DNA of 64,000 nt. Source: Candidatus Electryonea clarkiae. Lineage in GTDB: Bacteria; Electryoneota; Electryoneia; Electryoneales; Electryoneaceae. The notes beneath the pieces are model-generated. The model was given only the letters and a program-made list of their open reading frames with translations. It had not been told where the DNA came from and made no database searches. The position numbers and the translations under genes are program-made. Positions within the stretch are counted from its first letter, which is position 1; every line of letters starts with the position of its first letter. This document shows positions 34,808 to 43,284 of the stretch, one piece after another. Location of the stretch: contig JAVCCM010000108.1 of the NCBI GenBank assembly GCA_030765455.1, positions 62,001-126,000 on the forward strand. The letters are read 5' to 3'.

Positions 34808-37421
34808 CCTTTTCAGTCTTTTCAATCTTTACTTCATCAACCTTGGCATCTTCTGTCTTTATCGTGCTGTCTTCTTTTACTTCATCAGATTCCGGTTCTG
34901 AAGCCTCCGTTTTTGCTGATTTTTCTTCTATTGCTTCCTTCTTATCAGTTTTCTTTTTTGCTGACGCTGAAGGTTGTTTTGCAGGCTTTTTCGCCGTCTT
35001 CTTTTCCGACTCCGTCTTTACCTCGGCTTTTTCATCTTTTTCTTCAGGTTTGTCCTCAACTTTGGCAGCTGCTTTATCTTTGCTTTCTGCTTGCTTATCA
35101 TCAACTTTTATCTCAGCAACTTTTTCCTCTGTCGTGTCGTTATCATCTTTTTTCGACGCAACAGATTCTACTTTTTCAATAACGACAATTTCACTCTTCG
35201 CAGCCGTTTTCTTTGTTGATTTCGTTTTGTGCTCAGCCTTCTGCTCTGCTTTAGCGGCTATATATGCTTGAAGCAGTGGGTTATCCTGCTCCAAAGAATC
35301 GGCAAGTGTAGTTCCAGTCCCATGAGTGGCTTTTCCAACATATTTTGCTTCCTGCTTGGTTTCTTCATGTTTCTGCGCCTGACTGTTTGACAGTACTACT
35401 TTTCTTTCGGTTTTGTCAAACTCAAGCAGGACAAGTTTCATGATATCGCCAATTTGAACGTTTCGTTTCTTGCCTTCAAAGTACTTTCGAGCAATCTGGC
35501 TGTTTGGAACAAATCCCTCGATTTTATGCTGCAACTCTACAAGTATACCCTTGTCAATAACACGAGTAACAGTACCCGACGTCTTGCCGCCGACTTTTAC
35601 TTCCTGCTCAAACATTTCCCAGGGATTTACATCAAGTTGTTTATAACCTAAGGCAATACGCCGCTCATCACGATCAAAATCAAGAATTATTATCTCGATT
35701 TCTTGAGCTTTCTTCAGAATTTCTCCCGGGTGACGTACTTTCTTGATCCAGGATAGATCGGAAATATGGATTAGCCCATCAATACTGTCTTCAAGTTCCA
35801 CAAAAGCACCGAATGGGACTAAATCTCTAACAATACCCTTGTGTGTTGTTCCAATCCTATATTTTGCTTCAAAGATTTCCCATGGGTCATCTTCAACCTG
35901 CTTCAGACCAAGACTGATTTTTCTGTTCTCTTTTTCGATATTGAGGATTACAACCTGTACATATTCTCCCTCTCTTACAACCTGGCTGGGATGACGGATA
36001 TGTTGCGTCCAGCTCATTTCACTGATATGTACCAACCCTTCAATACCCGATTCGATTTCAACAAAAGCTCCGTATTTTGCAAGGCTTACGATTTTCCCCT
36101 GTACCTTTTGTCCAACTCTGAATTTATTCTCAATTTCATCCCACAGGTGCGAATGCAGTTGTTTTAATCCAAGACTGATTCGTTTTCTATCGAGATCATA
36201 GTTCAAAACTTTTACTTTGATCTTTTGATCCAGTTGAACTATTTCGTTGGGATGGGATACACGTCCCCAGGAGAGATCGGTAATGTGAAGCAATCCATCA
36301 ACACCGCCAAGATCAACAAATACACCAAAGTCGGTAATATTTTTCACAGTCCCTTCAAGTACGTCTCCGACCTTAAGCTGGTCAAGTAATTTCGCCCGAA
36401 CTTCCTGGAGGCTTTCTTCAACAAGAATTTTATGGCTGATCACAATATTCTTCCTAAGATCATTAATCTTAAGAATTCTGAATTCCATCTCCTGATCAAT
36501 GATGGACTCAAAATCGCGAATGGGACGGACATCAATCTGGCTTCCAGGCAAGAATGCATCAACACCGCCCAGATCAACAACCATACCACCCTTGATCCTT
36601 CTCATGCACCGACCACGGATAATGCCATCTGCCTCATACACTTTTTTAACCTGATCCCATATTAGCATGAAATCAGCTTTCTTCTTAGAAAGAATTAGCT
36701 GTCCCTCGCTGTCTTCCACATTATCCAGGTAAACATCTATGTTTTTACCAACTTTGAGGTCGCTAATATCTTCAAACTCATCTATTGGTACTGTCCCCTC
36801 GGATTTAAACCCAATATCAACTGCAACTTCTTTTTCAGATATTGCAACAATTTTCCCTCTGACAATTTCGCCCTCTTTTATTTCGGTCAGAGTATCCTCA
36901 TACATTTTTTCAAGATCTTTGAATTGTTCAATATTATATGCACTATCCTTTGGAAGGTCTTCAATCCTGATAAACTTTTCGCCATTTCGCACCTGTAATT
37001 TAGATGCGGGATAATCAACAAATTCGTCGAACATTCCGAAAGTATCATCCTCAGTGGCTTTTACTTCAGGTTCTGTAAATGAAGTTTCTACATCGCTTTT
37101 GTCTTCAAGTGCAGGTATATCAGCGTCTTTCTCTTCAGTAGAAGCAGACTCTTGCTCTTCCTTAGGTGATTCTGATTTTATTGTGTCATCTGATTCTTTT
37201 TCATTTTTATCTTCAGTTTTGTCTTCATCCGGTACAACTTCATCAGCTTCCGGTTTCAAGACATCTGCAGTTATTTCAGTCGTTTCCTGATCCTCAGTTT
37301 TTTCAGATTTTGAATGATCAACCGTGATTTCAGTTTTTGACTCATTGTCAGTCGCATCTCCTGCCTGATCGACGGGAGTAACTTCTTTTTCTTCGTTGTT
37401 TTGTGTTACTTTTTCTTCCAT
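34794..37421 (-). CDS. rpsA: Ribosomal protein S1 with long charged extensions
   Basis: 875 aa from the ATG at 37421, which follows GGAGG. Six S1 domains are readable from about residue 182 to 685 (for instance GTVKNITDFGVFVDLGGVDG, LVHISEMSWTQHIRHPSQVV, LIHISDLSWIKKVRHPGEIL). S1 binds mRNA near the start codon and promotes initiation. The N-terminal ~175 residues are strongly acidic and low complexity (TEDKNEKESDDTIKSE), and the C-terminal ~185 are Lys/Glu-rich (KKTAKKPAKQPSASAKKKTD). E. coli S1 is 557 aa without these tails. The upstream leader can form a hairpin (GGTG ... CACC) and a CCGGA-TGT-CCGGA repeat near the ribosome-binding site, possibly for autoregulation. Confidence 0.93.
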   Translation of the reverse strand: MEEKVTQNNEEKEVTPVDQAGDATDNESKTEITVDHSKSEKTEDQETTEITADVLKPEADEVVPDEDKTEDKNEKESDDTIKSESPKEEQESASTEEKDADIPALEDKSDVETSFTEPEVKATEDDTFGMFDEFVDYPASKLQVRNGEKFIRIEDLPKDSAYNIEQFKDLEKMYEDTLTEIKEGEIVRGKIVAISEKEVAVDIGFKSEGTVPIDEFEDISDLKVGKNIDVYLDNVEDSEGQLILSKKKADFMLIWDQVKKVYEADGIIRGRCMRRIKGGMVVDLGGVDAFLPGSQIDVRPIRDFESIIDQEMEFRILKINDLRKNIVISHKILVEESLQEVRAKLLDQLKVGDVLEGTVKNITDFGVFVDLGGVDGLLHITDLSWGRVSHPNEIVQLDQKIKVKVLNYDLDRKRISLGLKQLHSHLWDEIENKFRVGQKVQGKIVSLAKYGAFVEIESGIEGLVHISEMSWTQHIRHPSQVVREGEYVQVVILNIEKENRKISLGLKQVEDDPWEIFEAKYRIGTTHKGIVRDLVPFGAFVELEDSIDGLIHISDLSWIKKVRHPGEILKKAQEIEIIILDFDRDERRIALGYKQLDVNPWEMFEQEVKVGGKTSGTVTRVIDKGILVELQHKIEGFVPNSQIARKYFEGKKRNVQIGDIMKLVLLEFDKTERKVVLSNSQAQKHEETKQEAKYVGKATHGTGTTLADSLEQDNPLLQAYIAAKAEQKAEHKTKSTKKTAAKSEIVVIEKVESVASKKDDNDTTEEKVAEIKVDDKQAESKDKAAAKVEDKPEEKDEKAEVKTESEKKTAKKPAKQPSASAKKKTDKKEAIEEKSAKTEASEPESDEVKEDSTIKTEDAKVDEVKIEKTEKDDKE

Positions 37422-37502
37422 GATAAAACCTCCGGACATCCGGACGGTGCAATACTTTTTGCATACACCGGGGTTAATGGGAGCGCCACAAGGGAGGAAA
37501 AT

Positions 37503-37616
37503 TTGAAATGGATAAAACCGTTTCTCTTTTATCCTGGTATCTTCACCTTTATTGCGGGTGGCATAATTCTCTGTTCAATAGCTGTTGTCTTCTTTTCCAA
37601 CAAAACAAAAGCTTGA
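37503..37616 (+). CDS. Putative 37-aa single-pass membrane protein
   Basis: Starts at TTG 37503, with AGGGAGG 5 nt upstream, one of the best ribosome-binding sites in the window. The product is KWIKPFLFYPGIFTFIAGGI then ILCSIAVVFFSNKTKA: a short charged N-terminus, one hydrophobic helix of about 25 residues and a basic C-terminus. It lies on the strand opposite to rpsA, 80 bp from its start codon. In-frame codons extend upstream into the antisense of rpsA but lack a start signal. Too short for homology by eye; the TM helix plus ribosome-binding site is the support. Confidence 0.45.
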   Translation: MKWIKPFLFYPGIFTFIAGGIILCSIAVVFFSNKTKA

Positions 37617-37689
37617 GAATCCGATACTTATTTGCAGAATTATATCTGCATCAGTCTAAGATATGCCTGTAATTGGTGAAGCTACTTTA

Positions 37690-37950
37690 TTTTAAAAGTT
37701 TACCTTACTTTCCCTCGGACGATGACGCTCGTAACATGTGGATGTCTTAACATGCCCGGTTTCGTCACTCGCGATCCATGATGATGAACGAATATCGTGC
37801 AGGCGATAAATATCATCTTCCGGATTCGCCGTGGGCGCCTTCTTGACAAATGTTTATGCGTTTCCTGGAACCTGCTTCTACCGACAAAGAAACGCTTCAG
37901 TTAATGTAAAACCAACCCTGCCGAAGGGTTTAAATACTTGAATCTGCTTT
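37690..37950. ncRNA. Candidate structured RNA between rpsA and dnaE2
   Basis: A 260-bp block of higher GC than the neighbouring spacer, with no ORF. It holds several separate inverted repeats: CATGT/ACATG (37735-37755), GGCGA/TCGCC (37802-37830), GCGTTTC/GAAACGC (37858-37893) and a hairpin AACCCT/AGGGTT (37914-37930). On the minus strand a TATAAT (37957-37962) would start a transcript here; on the plus strand the last hairpin followed by TAAATACTT could terminate one. The minus strand contains AAGGCGCCCAC, which recalls 6S RNA, but I cannot build the 6S fold. Strand and class unresolved. Confidence 0.35.
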
Positions 37951-38139
37951 ACTCAGATTATATGATTCGAATTTAGTTCTTCCAGTTTTCAACAGTAAGA
38001 CCAATATATCTCTTTGACTCCGAGAGTACGTCATAATCAGCCAAAAAAGCCCGAAAATAGCCTTTTCATTTGGGATATTTGGGATTTGAATTATTTCTTC
38101 ATTTTGAGTATCCAGGTTGGTTTTTTATCTCATCGCAGG

Positions 38140-41100
38140 CTATTTGATGCTTATTCTTGTATTCTCAATCCCTTCGCATCCTTTCGGCATAATTTTTTCG
38201 ATATTCTCACCTACAAGGGTACTGACACCCTGATCGTCTTCGATTTGTCCGGTGACTCTGAAAGGTCCATGTCCACGGACTATCGTGGCAAACCGTCGAA
38301 AGACACGAGGAAAGAGAGTCACTTCAAAAGTACCGGTCAAATCTTCCATCGAAAGGAATATCATTTTTTCTTTTTTTGTTCTGGTAGTTATCTTTTTCGA
38401 TGCGTATGACCAGCCTATCATAGTTACTTTCCGTCCGAGGTGACGCTCCAGGTCACGCGCGGGAACAGCGCCGTTCATGGGAAGGTCAAGCAAAGCAAGC
38501 GGATGTTTTCCCGGAGAATAACCAAGGATACGACGTTCAGCAATCAGCTTTTCCATTTCAGACCAGTCGGGAGCATCCGGCATATTTGAAAAAATATCCT
38601 CAGCGTCTAAAGCCAGCGGACTCGAAGAACGCTGAAGGGCTGACCATCCTGCCTTCAACATCCGTAATAAAGTCGGGCGGTTCGCCGCAAGTCTGTCAAA
38701 AGCACCGCATGAGATCATCGCTTCTGTTTCATCACGTGATGTTTTCACACGTCTCATGAAGTCACCGAGATTTTTATACTGCCCATTTTGTTCCCGATCC
38801 TCAACAATGCGTTGAGGTGTTTCTTCACGTAACGTGCCAATTGCTTTCAATCCTATATAAACCTTATCGCCCTCTCCCCTGCACTCGATGTGGCTGCTAT
38901 TGATATGCGGCAGCAACACCTTCAAACCCATACGTTTTGCCTCTTCAACATACGCCGCCTGGCTGTAAAATCCACCGCAGTTGGCTAGCACTCCAGCCAT
39001 AAATTCTGCAGGAAAATACGTTCGAAGATAGGCTATCTGCACTGAGAGTACTGCAAATGAAGCGCTGTGCGCTTTGCAGAATGCATAACCTGCGAATGAA
39101 TACACCTGCCTCCAAATTTCAGTTGCGATATCTTCTTGTACTCCGTTAATCCTGCATCCATCAAGGAATTCACGTTCGAGCTTCGCCAATGCTTCCGGTG
39201 AACGTCCTTTTCCACTCATTGCACGGCGTAATGTATCCGACCTGCCAAGGGAAATCCCTGCTAAGTAATGACAAATTTTGATCACATCCTCTTGATAAAT
39301 CATTACTCCGTAAGTTTCTCCTAATAAATTCTGCATTTTCGGGTGGAGAAAAACGGCTTTTGATGGATCACGAACACAGTCCACATACTGCTTCATCATA
39401 CCGGATTCACTGACGCCTGGACGAATTACCGAACTCGCTGCAACAAGCAGCTCGAAATGGTCGCAATCAAGTTTTTTTAGCAATACCCGCATACCAGGCG
39501 ATTCGATATAGAAACAACCCATAGAGTTTCCGGTACGAATTGTCTCCCAAGTTTTTTTATCGCGAAATAACATCTCCACATTCTCAACCGGCGGCATCAC
39601 ACCCGTGTTATCTTTGACATTCAGAGATGCATCCTTGAGAACTCCAAGCGCTCGCTGACTAAGCAGATCGATTTTTACAAGTCCAAGGTCTTCGGTACTG
39701 TACATATCATATTGTGTTACAACAAATCCCTTGGCTGCCATCTCTAATCCGGTCCAATCAGTTATCGGATCAGGCGAAATAACAACTCCGCCCGCATGAA
39801 TCGACAGGTGACGCGGCAAACCGTTCAATTGGTCGGCATCTCTTGCAATACCCGCCCAGGGTTCTCGATCCAAAGGGAGACCTGCACATTCAGGGGATTC
39901 AGCAAAAACCTCCATCAACGTCTTACCATGTGAAAACCAGGGGATACGCTTGGTAAAACGTGTGATTTCCTCCTCCGGAATTCCCCTCGCGGATGCAGCC
40001 TCATGCAGCGCCGCTCGAAGACCGAACGTTACCGTTGTGCAGATAAGCCCGACATGATCATTACCGTAAGTTTCAAAGATATTTCGCAGGGTTTCGTCAC
40101 GATCGCGCCAGGAGAAGTCGAGATCAATATCCGGAGGGCTTTTCCGTTCTGGATTCAAGAAACGCTCGAAGTATAGATCGTATTTCAAGGGACAGATATC
40201 AGTTAACCTTAGACAAAAACATACGATACTGTTCGCGGCTGAACCTCTCCCAAGAGTTTTTACGCCGCGATTCCAGGCTTCACGTGCGATATCGTGAACC
40301 ACAACCATATACCCGGTATAACCGAGATGGTCGATTACGCCAAGTTCATACGCGAGGCGTTCAAGCGCTTTCAAGGGTGGCGGGTTTCCGTATCGCTGCA
40401 GGAGTCCATGCTCAGTTCGCTCCTTGAGTTCTTCAAAAGATGTCCTGTTATCGGCAAGAATTGGTTCGGGAAACTTCAATTCGCCCAGGCGGAGATCAAC
40501 GTTACACCGTTCAGCTATCAACCTGCTGTTAAGAATCACTTCAGGAAGATTCCTGTATGCTTTCAATAGCTCACCATTATCATCCAAAGGACGTGAGATG
40601 ATATCGTCCCTGCCTTTGGATGTTCTCAACAGTACCTGTTTTTCTCCAATTGCTCGCAGGAGATTCGATGTATGTTCTTGTTCTTTAGTTGCATAGGCTA
40701 CATCACCGGTAACAACCATTGGGATATTGTTTTTACGGCAAATCTCATACACTCCCCGGGCTTTTCGTTTTCTATCATCGTTATCGGGCAAAGTCAAATT
40801 ACCATACAGATTCCCTGACGATAACCTGTTTCTTAGAGAAAGCAGAATGTCCTCATCAGAAGTAGCAACAATCACCGAATCATTTATTTCTTCAGCGATT
40901 AGATCAAGTGTGAATTCGGGATTCAGTTGACGTTCACTTGCGAGCCTGCCAAGTTGACCATATCCTTCAAAATCTGTAGCCCAGAGCAGGCAATAACGTC
41001 GTGCGTCCCGTGGATCGTCAAGCAACATACCGAGAACAGGTTTTAGACCGGCTTCATACGCCGCTTTGTAACCACGAACTAATCCACTCGTCCTGTTTCG

Positions 41101-41238
41101 ATCTGTAAAGGCAATTGTCTTTTGACCCAATCGACTCGCAGTTTCCACGAGTTCGTTAATGCGTCCTGCACCTTCATAAAAAGAATATGGTGTGCGAACA
41201 TGGAGATGGACAAAATCTTTCCAATTTGCATTTCCCAT
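38140..41238 (-). CDS. dnaE2: Error-prone DNA polymerase DnaE2
   Basis: 1032 aa. C-family polymerase used for mutagenic translesion synthesis. PHP domain at the N-terminus (HLHVRTPYSFYEGAG), palm with GRGSAANSIVCFCLRLTDIC and the catalytic acidic motif PPDIDLDFSWRDRDE at about residues 367-380, then fingers with MIYQEDVIKICHYLAGISLG, and a C-terminal OB-like part (VTMIGWSYASKKITTRTKKE). Length and missing tau-binding tail fit DnaE2 (ImuC), not replicative DnaE1. It follows imuB by 62 bp with an AAAGG ribosome-binding site, so both are probably induced from the SOS-type promoter in front of imuB. Confidence 0.93.
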   Translation of the reverse strand: MGNANWKDFVHLHVRTPYSFYEGAGRINELVETASRLGQKTIAFTDRNRTSGLVRGYKAAYEAGLKPVLGMLLDDPRDARRYCLLWATDFEGYGQLGRLASERQLNPEFTLDLIAEEINDSVIVATSDEDILLSLRNRLSSGNLYGNLTLPDNDDRKRKARGVYEICRKNNIPMVVTGDVAYATKEQEHTSNLLRAIGEKQVLLRTSKGRDDIISRPLDDNGELLKAYRNLPEVILNSRLIAERCNVDLRLGELKFPEPILADNRTSFEELKERTEHGLLQRYGNPPPLKALERLAYELGVIDHLGYTGYMVVVHDIAREAWNRGVKTLGRGSAANSIVCFCLRLTDICPLKYDLYFERFLNPERKSPPDIDLDFSWRDRDETLRNIFETYGNDHVGLICTTVTFGLRAALHEAASARGIPEEEITRFTKRIPWFSHGKTLMEVFAESPECAGLPLDREPWAGIARDADQLNGLPRHLSIHAGGVVISPDPITDWTGLEMAAKGFVVTQYDMYSTEDLGLVKIDLLSQRALGVLKDASLNVKDNTGVMPPVENVEMLFRDKKTWETIRTGNSMGCFYIESPGMRVLLKKLDCDHFELLVAASSVIRPGVSESGMMKQYVDCVRDPSKAVFLHPKMQNLLGETYGVMIYQEDVIKICHYLAGISLGRSDTLRRAMSGKGRSPEALAKLEREFLDGCRINGVQEDIATEIWRQVYSFAGYAFCKAHSASFAVLSVQIAYLRTYFPAEFMAGVLANCGGFYSQAAYVEEAKRMGLKVLLPHINSSHIECRGEGDKVYIGLKAIGTLREETPQRIVEDREQNGQYKNLGDFMRRVKTSRDETEAMISCGAFDRLAANRPTLLRMLKAGWSALQRSSSPLALDAEDIFSNMPDAPDWSEMEKLIAERRILGYSPGKHPLALLDLPMNGAVPARDLERHLGRKVTMIGWSYASKKITTRTKKEKMIFLSMEDLTGTFEVTLFPRVFRRFATIVRGHGPFRVTGQIEDDQGVSTLVGENIEKIMPKGCEGIENTRISIK

Positions 41239-41300
41239 CTTTAGCCTTTACTATGCTTTAAGTTTTCAGGAGTGTCATAAATGAGAATTATTTATCAATA

Positions 41301-42434
41301 TTATACAGTCGATTTTTCCCAGGCAGATGCGAATTTGACGGAATTTTTTCCCCAACGCATACGCAGATTGTAAAGAGTTCGCTGCAAACGTTCGTCACGT
41401 CCGGTCAATAATGCCGGTTCAAAGAGTTTCAATTGACGTCCGGGCGGATTTCCAAAGGGAATGGTCATTCGTAATTCTGCCAGACGCACCCTGCGTTGCC
41501 AGAGTTGATTTGTCAATTCAAAAGCTGCTCTTTGCCATGCACCTTCATGCCTGATTCCATTTCGCTTGACCAATCCCCCACTCCGCTTTCCGTCACTGTA
41601 AAGTATCATCAAACGTAGAGAAAATGGTTCATATCCAGCGACTGAAAGTGCGTCCATTCCTTCTGATACAAGTGTTGCGAGAGCTTTATGAACTTCACCC
41701 GGATCATCTTCATCGCCTGACAATCTTCGTCTTCCCCGCCATTCTCGTTTCGGTTCCGGTCGTTGCCCGCAGAATGCAAGAGTTTTCAGAGTCCTACCCT
41801 CGGAACCAAATAATTCCCGTAGCAGGATATCCGGCAATTTTGCAATTTCACCTAAAGTTCTCACACTAACCTGGTGAAGCGTTTCACATTGTTTTTTATT
41901 CAGATCATGAAGTACTTCAATCGGGAGTGACTTGAGGAACGCGCTAATATCCTTCGATGCAACAAACAGTATTTCACCGGTCCCTGCAATCATAGATGCA
42001 ATCTCTGCCACACTTTTTTCTGAAGCGATCCCCCATGAACCACTGAATCCACGAATCCTCAACCGGATATTTATCTTTTTTAATGTCTCTTTTAGAAAAC
42101 GAGTACCTGAAGACCATGTCGCAGCAAAAAATCCGGGACGCAATAATTCGGGTTCAGTAAGGAACATTCCGAGTTCACAAAGTATCTCATCGATCATGTA
42201 TTTATAACGATTCGGATCACTTTGAATTTGTAGTAATTCTTTATTATCAAGGGTATCAACCCTGTTGTTCGGATACACTCCCATTCTTTTGGCATCATCA
42301 GTGACTGAAAGAACCATTGCTCGGGCGCCCTCCCCGGTGACGACTGCGACAGGTCGTTTTTCATTTGGGGGTAGAAGCATCCGTTCAATCTTAGCGTAAA
42401 AACCGGATATTCGTAAAACGATGTGTGTTTTCAT
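41301..42434 (-). CDS. imuB: ImuB-like inactive Y-family polymerase
   Basis: 377 aa. Y-family fold that acts as an adaptor in the ImuA-ImuB-DnaE2 mutasome. The first polymerase motif, normally DxDxFFASVE, reads LRISGFYAKIE, so both catalytic acidic residues are gone; the second motif is also altered (LTEPELLRPGFFAATW). Middle section contains a helix-hairpin-helix-like LHQVSVRTLGEIAKLPDILL. Near the C-terminus, QLKLF (334-338) is a beta-clamp-binding pentapeptide, needed to bring DnaE2 to the clamp. It is transcribed with dnaE2. No imuA/sulA-like RecA homologue is adjacent. The start codon sits only 5 nt after the -10 element. Confidence 0.88.
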   Translation of the reverse strand: MKTHIVLRISGFYAKIERMLLPPNEKRPVAVVTGEGARAMVLSVTDDAKRMGVYPNNRVDTLDNKELLQIQSDPNRYKYMIDEILCELGMFLTEPELLRPGFFAATWSSGTRFLKETLKKINIRLRIRGFSGSWGIASEKSVAEIASMIAGTGEILFVASKDISAFLKSLPIEVLHDLNKKQCETLHQVSVRTLGEIAKLPDILLRELFGSEGRTLKTLAFCGQRPEPKREWRGRRRLSGDEDDPGEVHKALATLVSEGMDALSVAGYEPFSLRLMILYSDGKRSGGLVKRNGIRHEGAWQRAAFELTNQLWQRRVRLAELRMTIPFGNPPGRQLKLFEPALLTGRDERLQRTLYNLRMRWGKNSVKFASAWEKSTV

Positions 42435-42439
42435 GACAG

Positions 42440-42468
42440 AATATACTGCACAACTGTACAGTATTCAA
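42440..42468 (-). promoter_or_regulatory. SOS promoter with LexA-type box for imuB-dnaE2
   Basis: Minus strand: TTGAAT, 17 bp, TATATT (a good sigma-70 type promoter). The spacer and flanks form TACTG-N10-CAGTA (42444-42463), identical in outer arms and spacing to the E. coli LexA operator (TACTG-TATATATATA-CAGTA), with CTGT-N8-GCAG against CTGT-N8-ACAG. A repressor here would cover both promoter elements. The imuB ATG begins 5 nt after the -10, at the expected transcription start. Confidence 0.82.
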
Positions 42469-42544
42469 GAAGATTAATTCAGAGAGTTTTATCTTTCTCC
42501 AATTTTGCCATATATTGATGTTAATTTCGTTACAAGTCACAGGA

Positions 42545-42587
42545 TTGAAAAGCAGTTCACTTTCAATGAAAGAGACCGGCTTTTCAA
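42545..42587. repeat. Inverted repeat in the 42624 gene leader
   Basis: TTGAAAAGC and its perfect complement GCTTTTCAA are separated by 25 bp, with an inner CTTTCA/TGAAAG. It lies between the divergent imuB promoter and the plus-strand membrane protein gene. It could be an operator or a leader hairpin; no T-tract follows on either strand. Confidence 0.4.
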
Positions 42588-42623
42588 AATTTGTCTGACA
42601 ATAACATAACGTCGTGATTTAAG

Positions 42624-43280
42624 ATGAGCACAGAGAGCCGAAAACGATTATTCTGGGTAGGGATTTTCGGAATTGCAATGGGGTGGTTTGAAGCCGCGGT
42701 TGTAATATACCTGCGGACATTATACTATCCCGAGGGTTTTGCATTTCCTGTAAAAGTGATACCCACGAACCTTGCGGTTGTGGAGCTGGGACGCGAGGCA
42801 GCGACTATCCTGATGCTGATTGCAGTGGGATGGCTTGCAGGACGGACTTCAACAGAAAAGTTTGGATACTTCATCTATGCTTTCGGTATCTGGGATATCG
42901 TTTATTACATTGGACTATATCTTGCGTTAGGTTGGCCTGAAAGCTTGCTGACATGGGATATTCTTTTTCTGATTCCCCTTCCCTGGATTGGACCTGTCCT
43001 TGCACCAATCCTTGTCAGTCTTGGTATGATCTTCTCATGTTTCGTGATTGTATCCCAGGAGGATCGAGATAAACCTGTGAAACCATCAAAGCTGTTCTGG
43101 TGGTTGGAAATACTCTGCGGTTTAATCATCATCGGCAGCTTTATCATTGATTTTCGACTTGTAACCGATGGCGGAGTTCCCACAAGATTCCATTGGGAGA
43201 TATTTTTATTGGGATTCATCCCCGGAATCCTGTTGTTTCTTTTAACCTGGAAAAAATCAAATACCGAGAGTAATACCTGA
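42624..43280 (+). CDS. Polytopic membrane protein of unknown function
   Basis: 218 aa with about six membrane helices and a charged C-terminus. Conserved-looking features at the N-terminus: WVGIFGIAMGWFEAAVVIYL then RTLYYPEGFAFPV; later FGYFIYAFGIWDIVYYIGLY and IPLPWIGPVLAPILVSLGMI. I have seen uncharacterised proteins with this GWxEAxVVxYLR start, but no function is known to me. The ribosome-binding site is weak. It lies 4 bp before the next gene, so the two are probably cotranscribed. Confidence 0.82.
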   Translation: MSTESRKRLFWVGIFGIAMGWFEAAVVIYLRTLYYPEGFAFPVKVIPTNLAVVELGREAATILMLIAVGWLAGRTSTEKFGYFIYAFGIWDIVYYIGLYLALGWPESLLTWDILFLIPLPWIGPVLAPILVSLGMIFSCFVIVSQEDRDKPVKPSKLFWWLEILCGLIIIGSFIIDFRLVTDGGVPTRFHWEIFLLGFIPGILLFLLTWKKSNTESNT

Positions 43281-43284
43281 ACAA

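Noticed and set aside
37690-37950. tmRNA or RNase P RNA at the rpsA-dnaE2 spacer
   Set aside because: GGTTTCG appears on the plus strand but without the tmRNA 5'/3' acceptor and tag pattern, and no RNase P core motif such as GAGGAAAGTCC is present.
38014-38139. Extra plus-strand gene at the end of dnaE2
   Set aside because: Its frame mostly overlaps the dnaE2 C-terminus antisense, lacks a ribosome-binding site and has low-complexity Phe/Ser content typical of an antisense frame.
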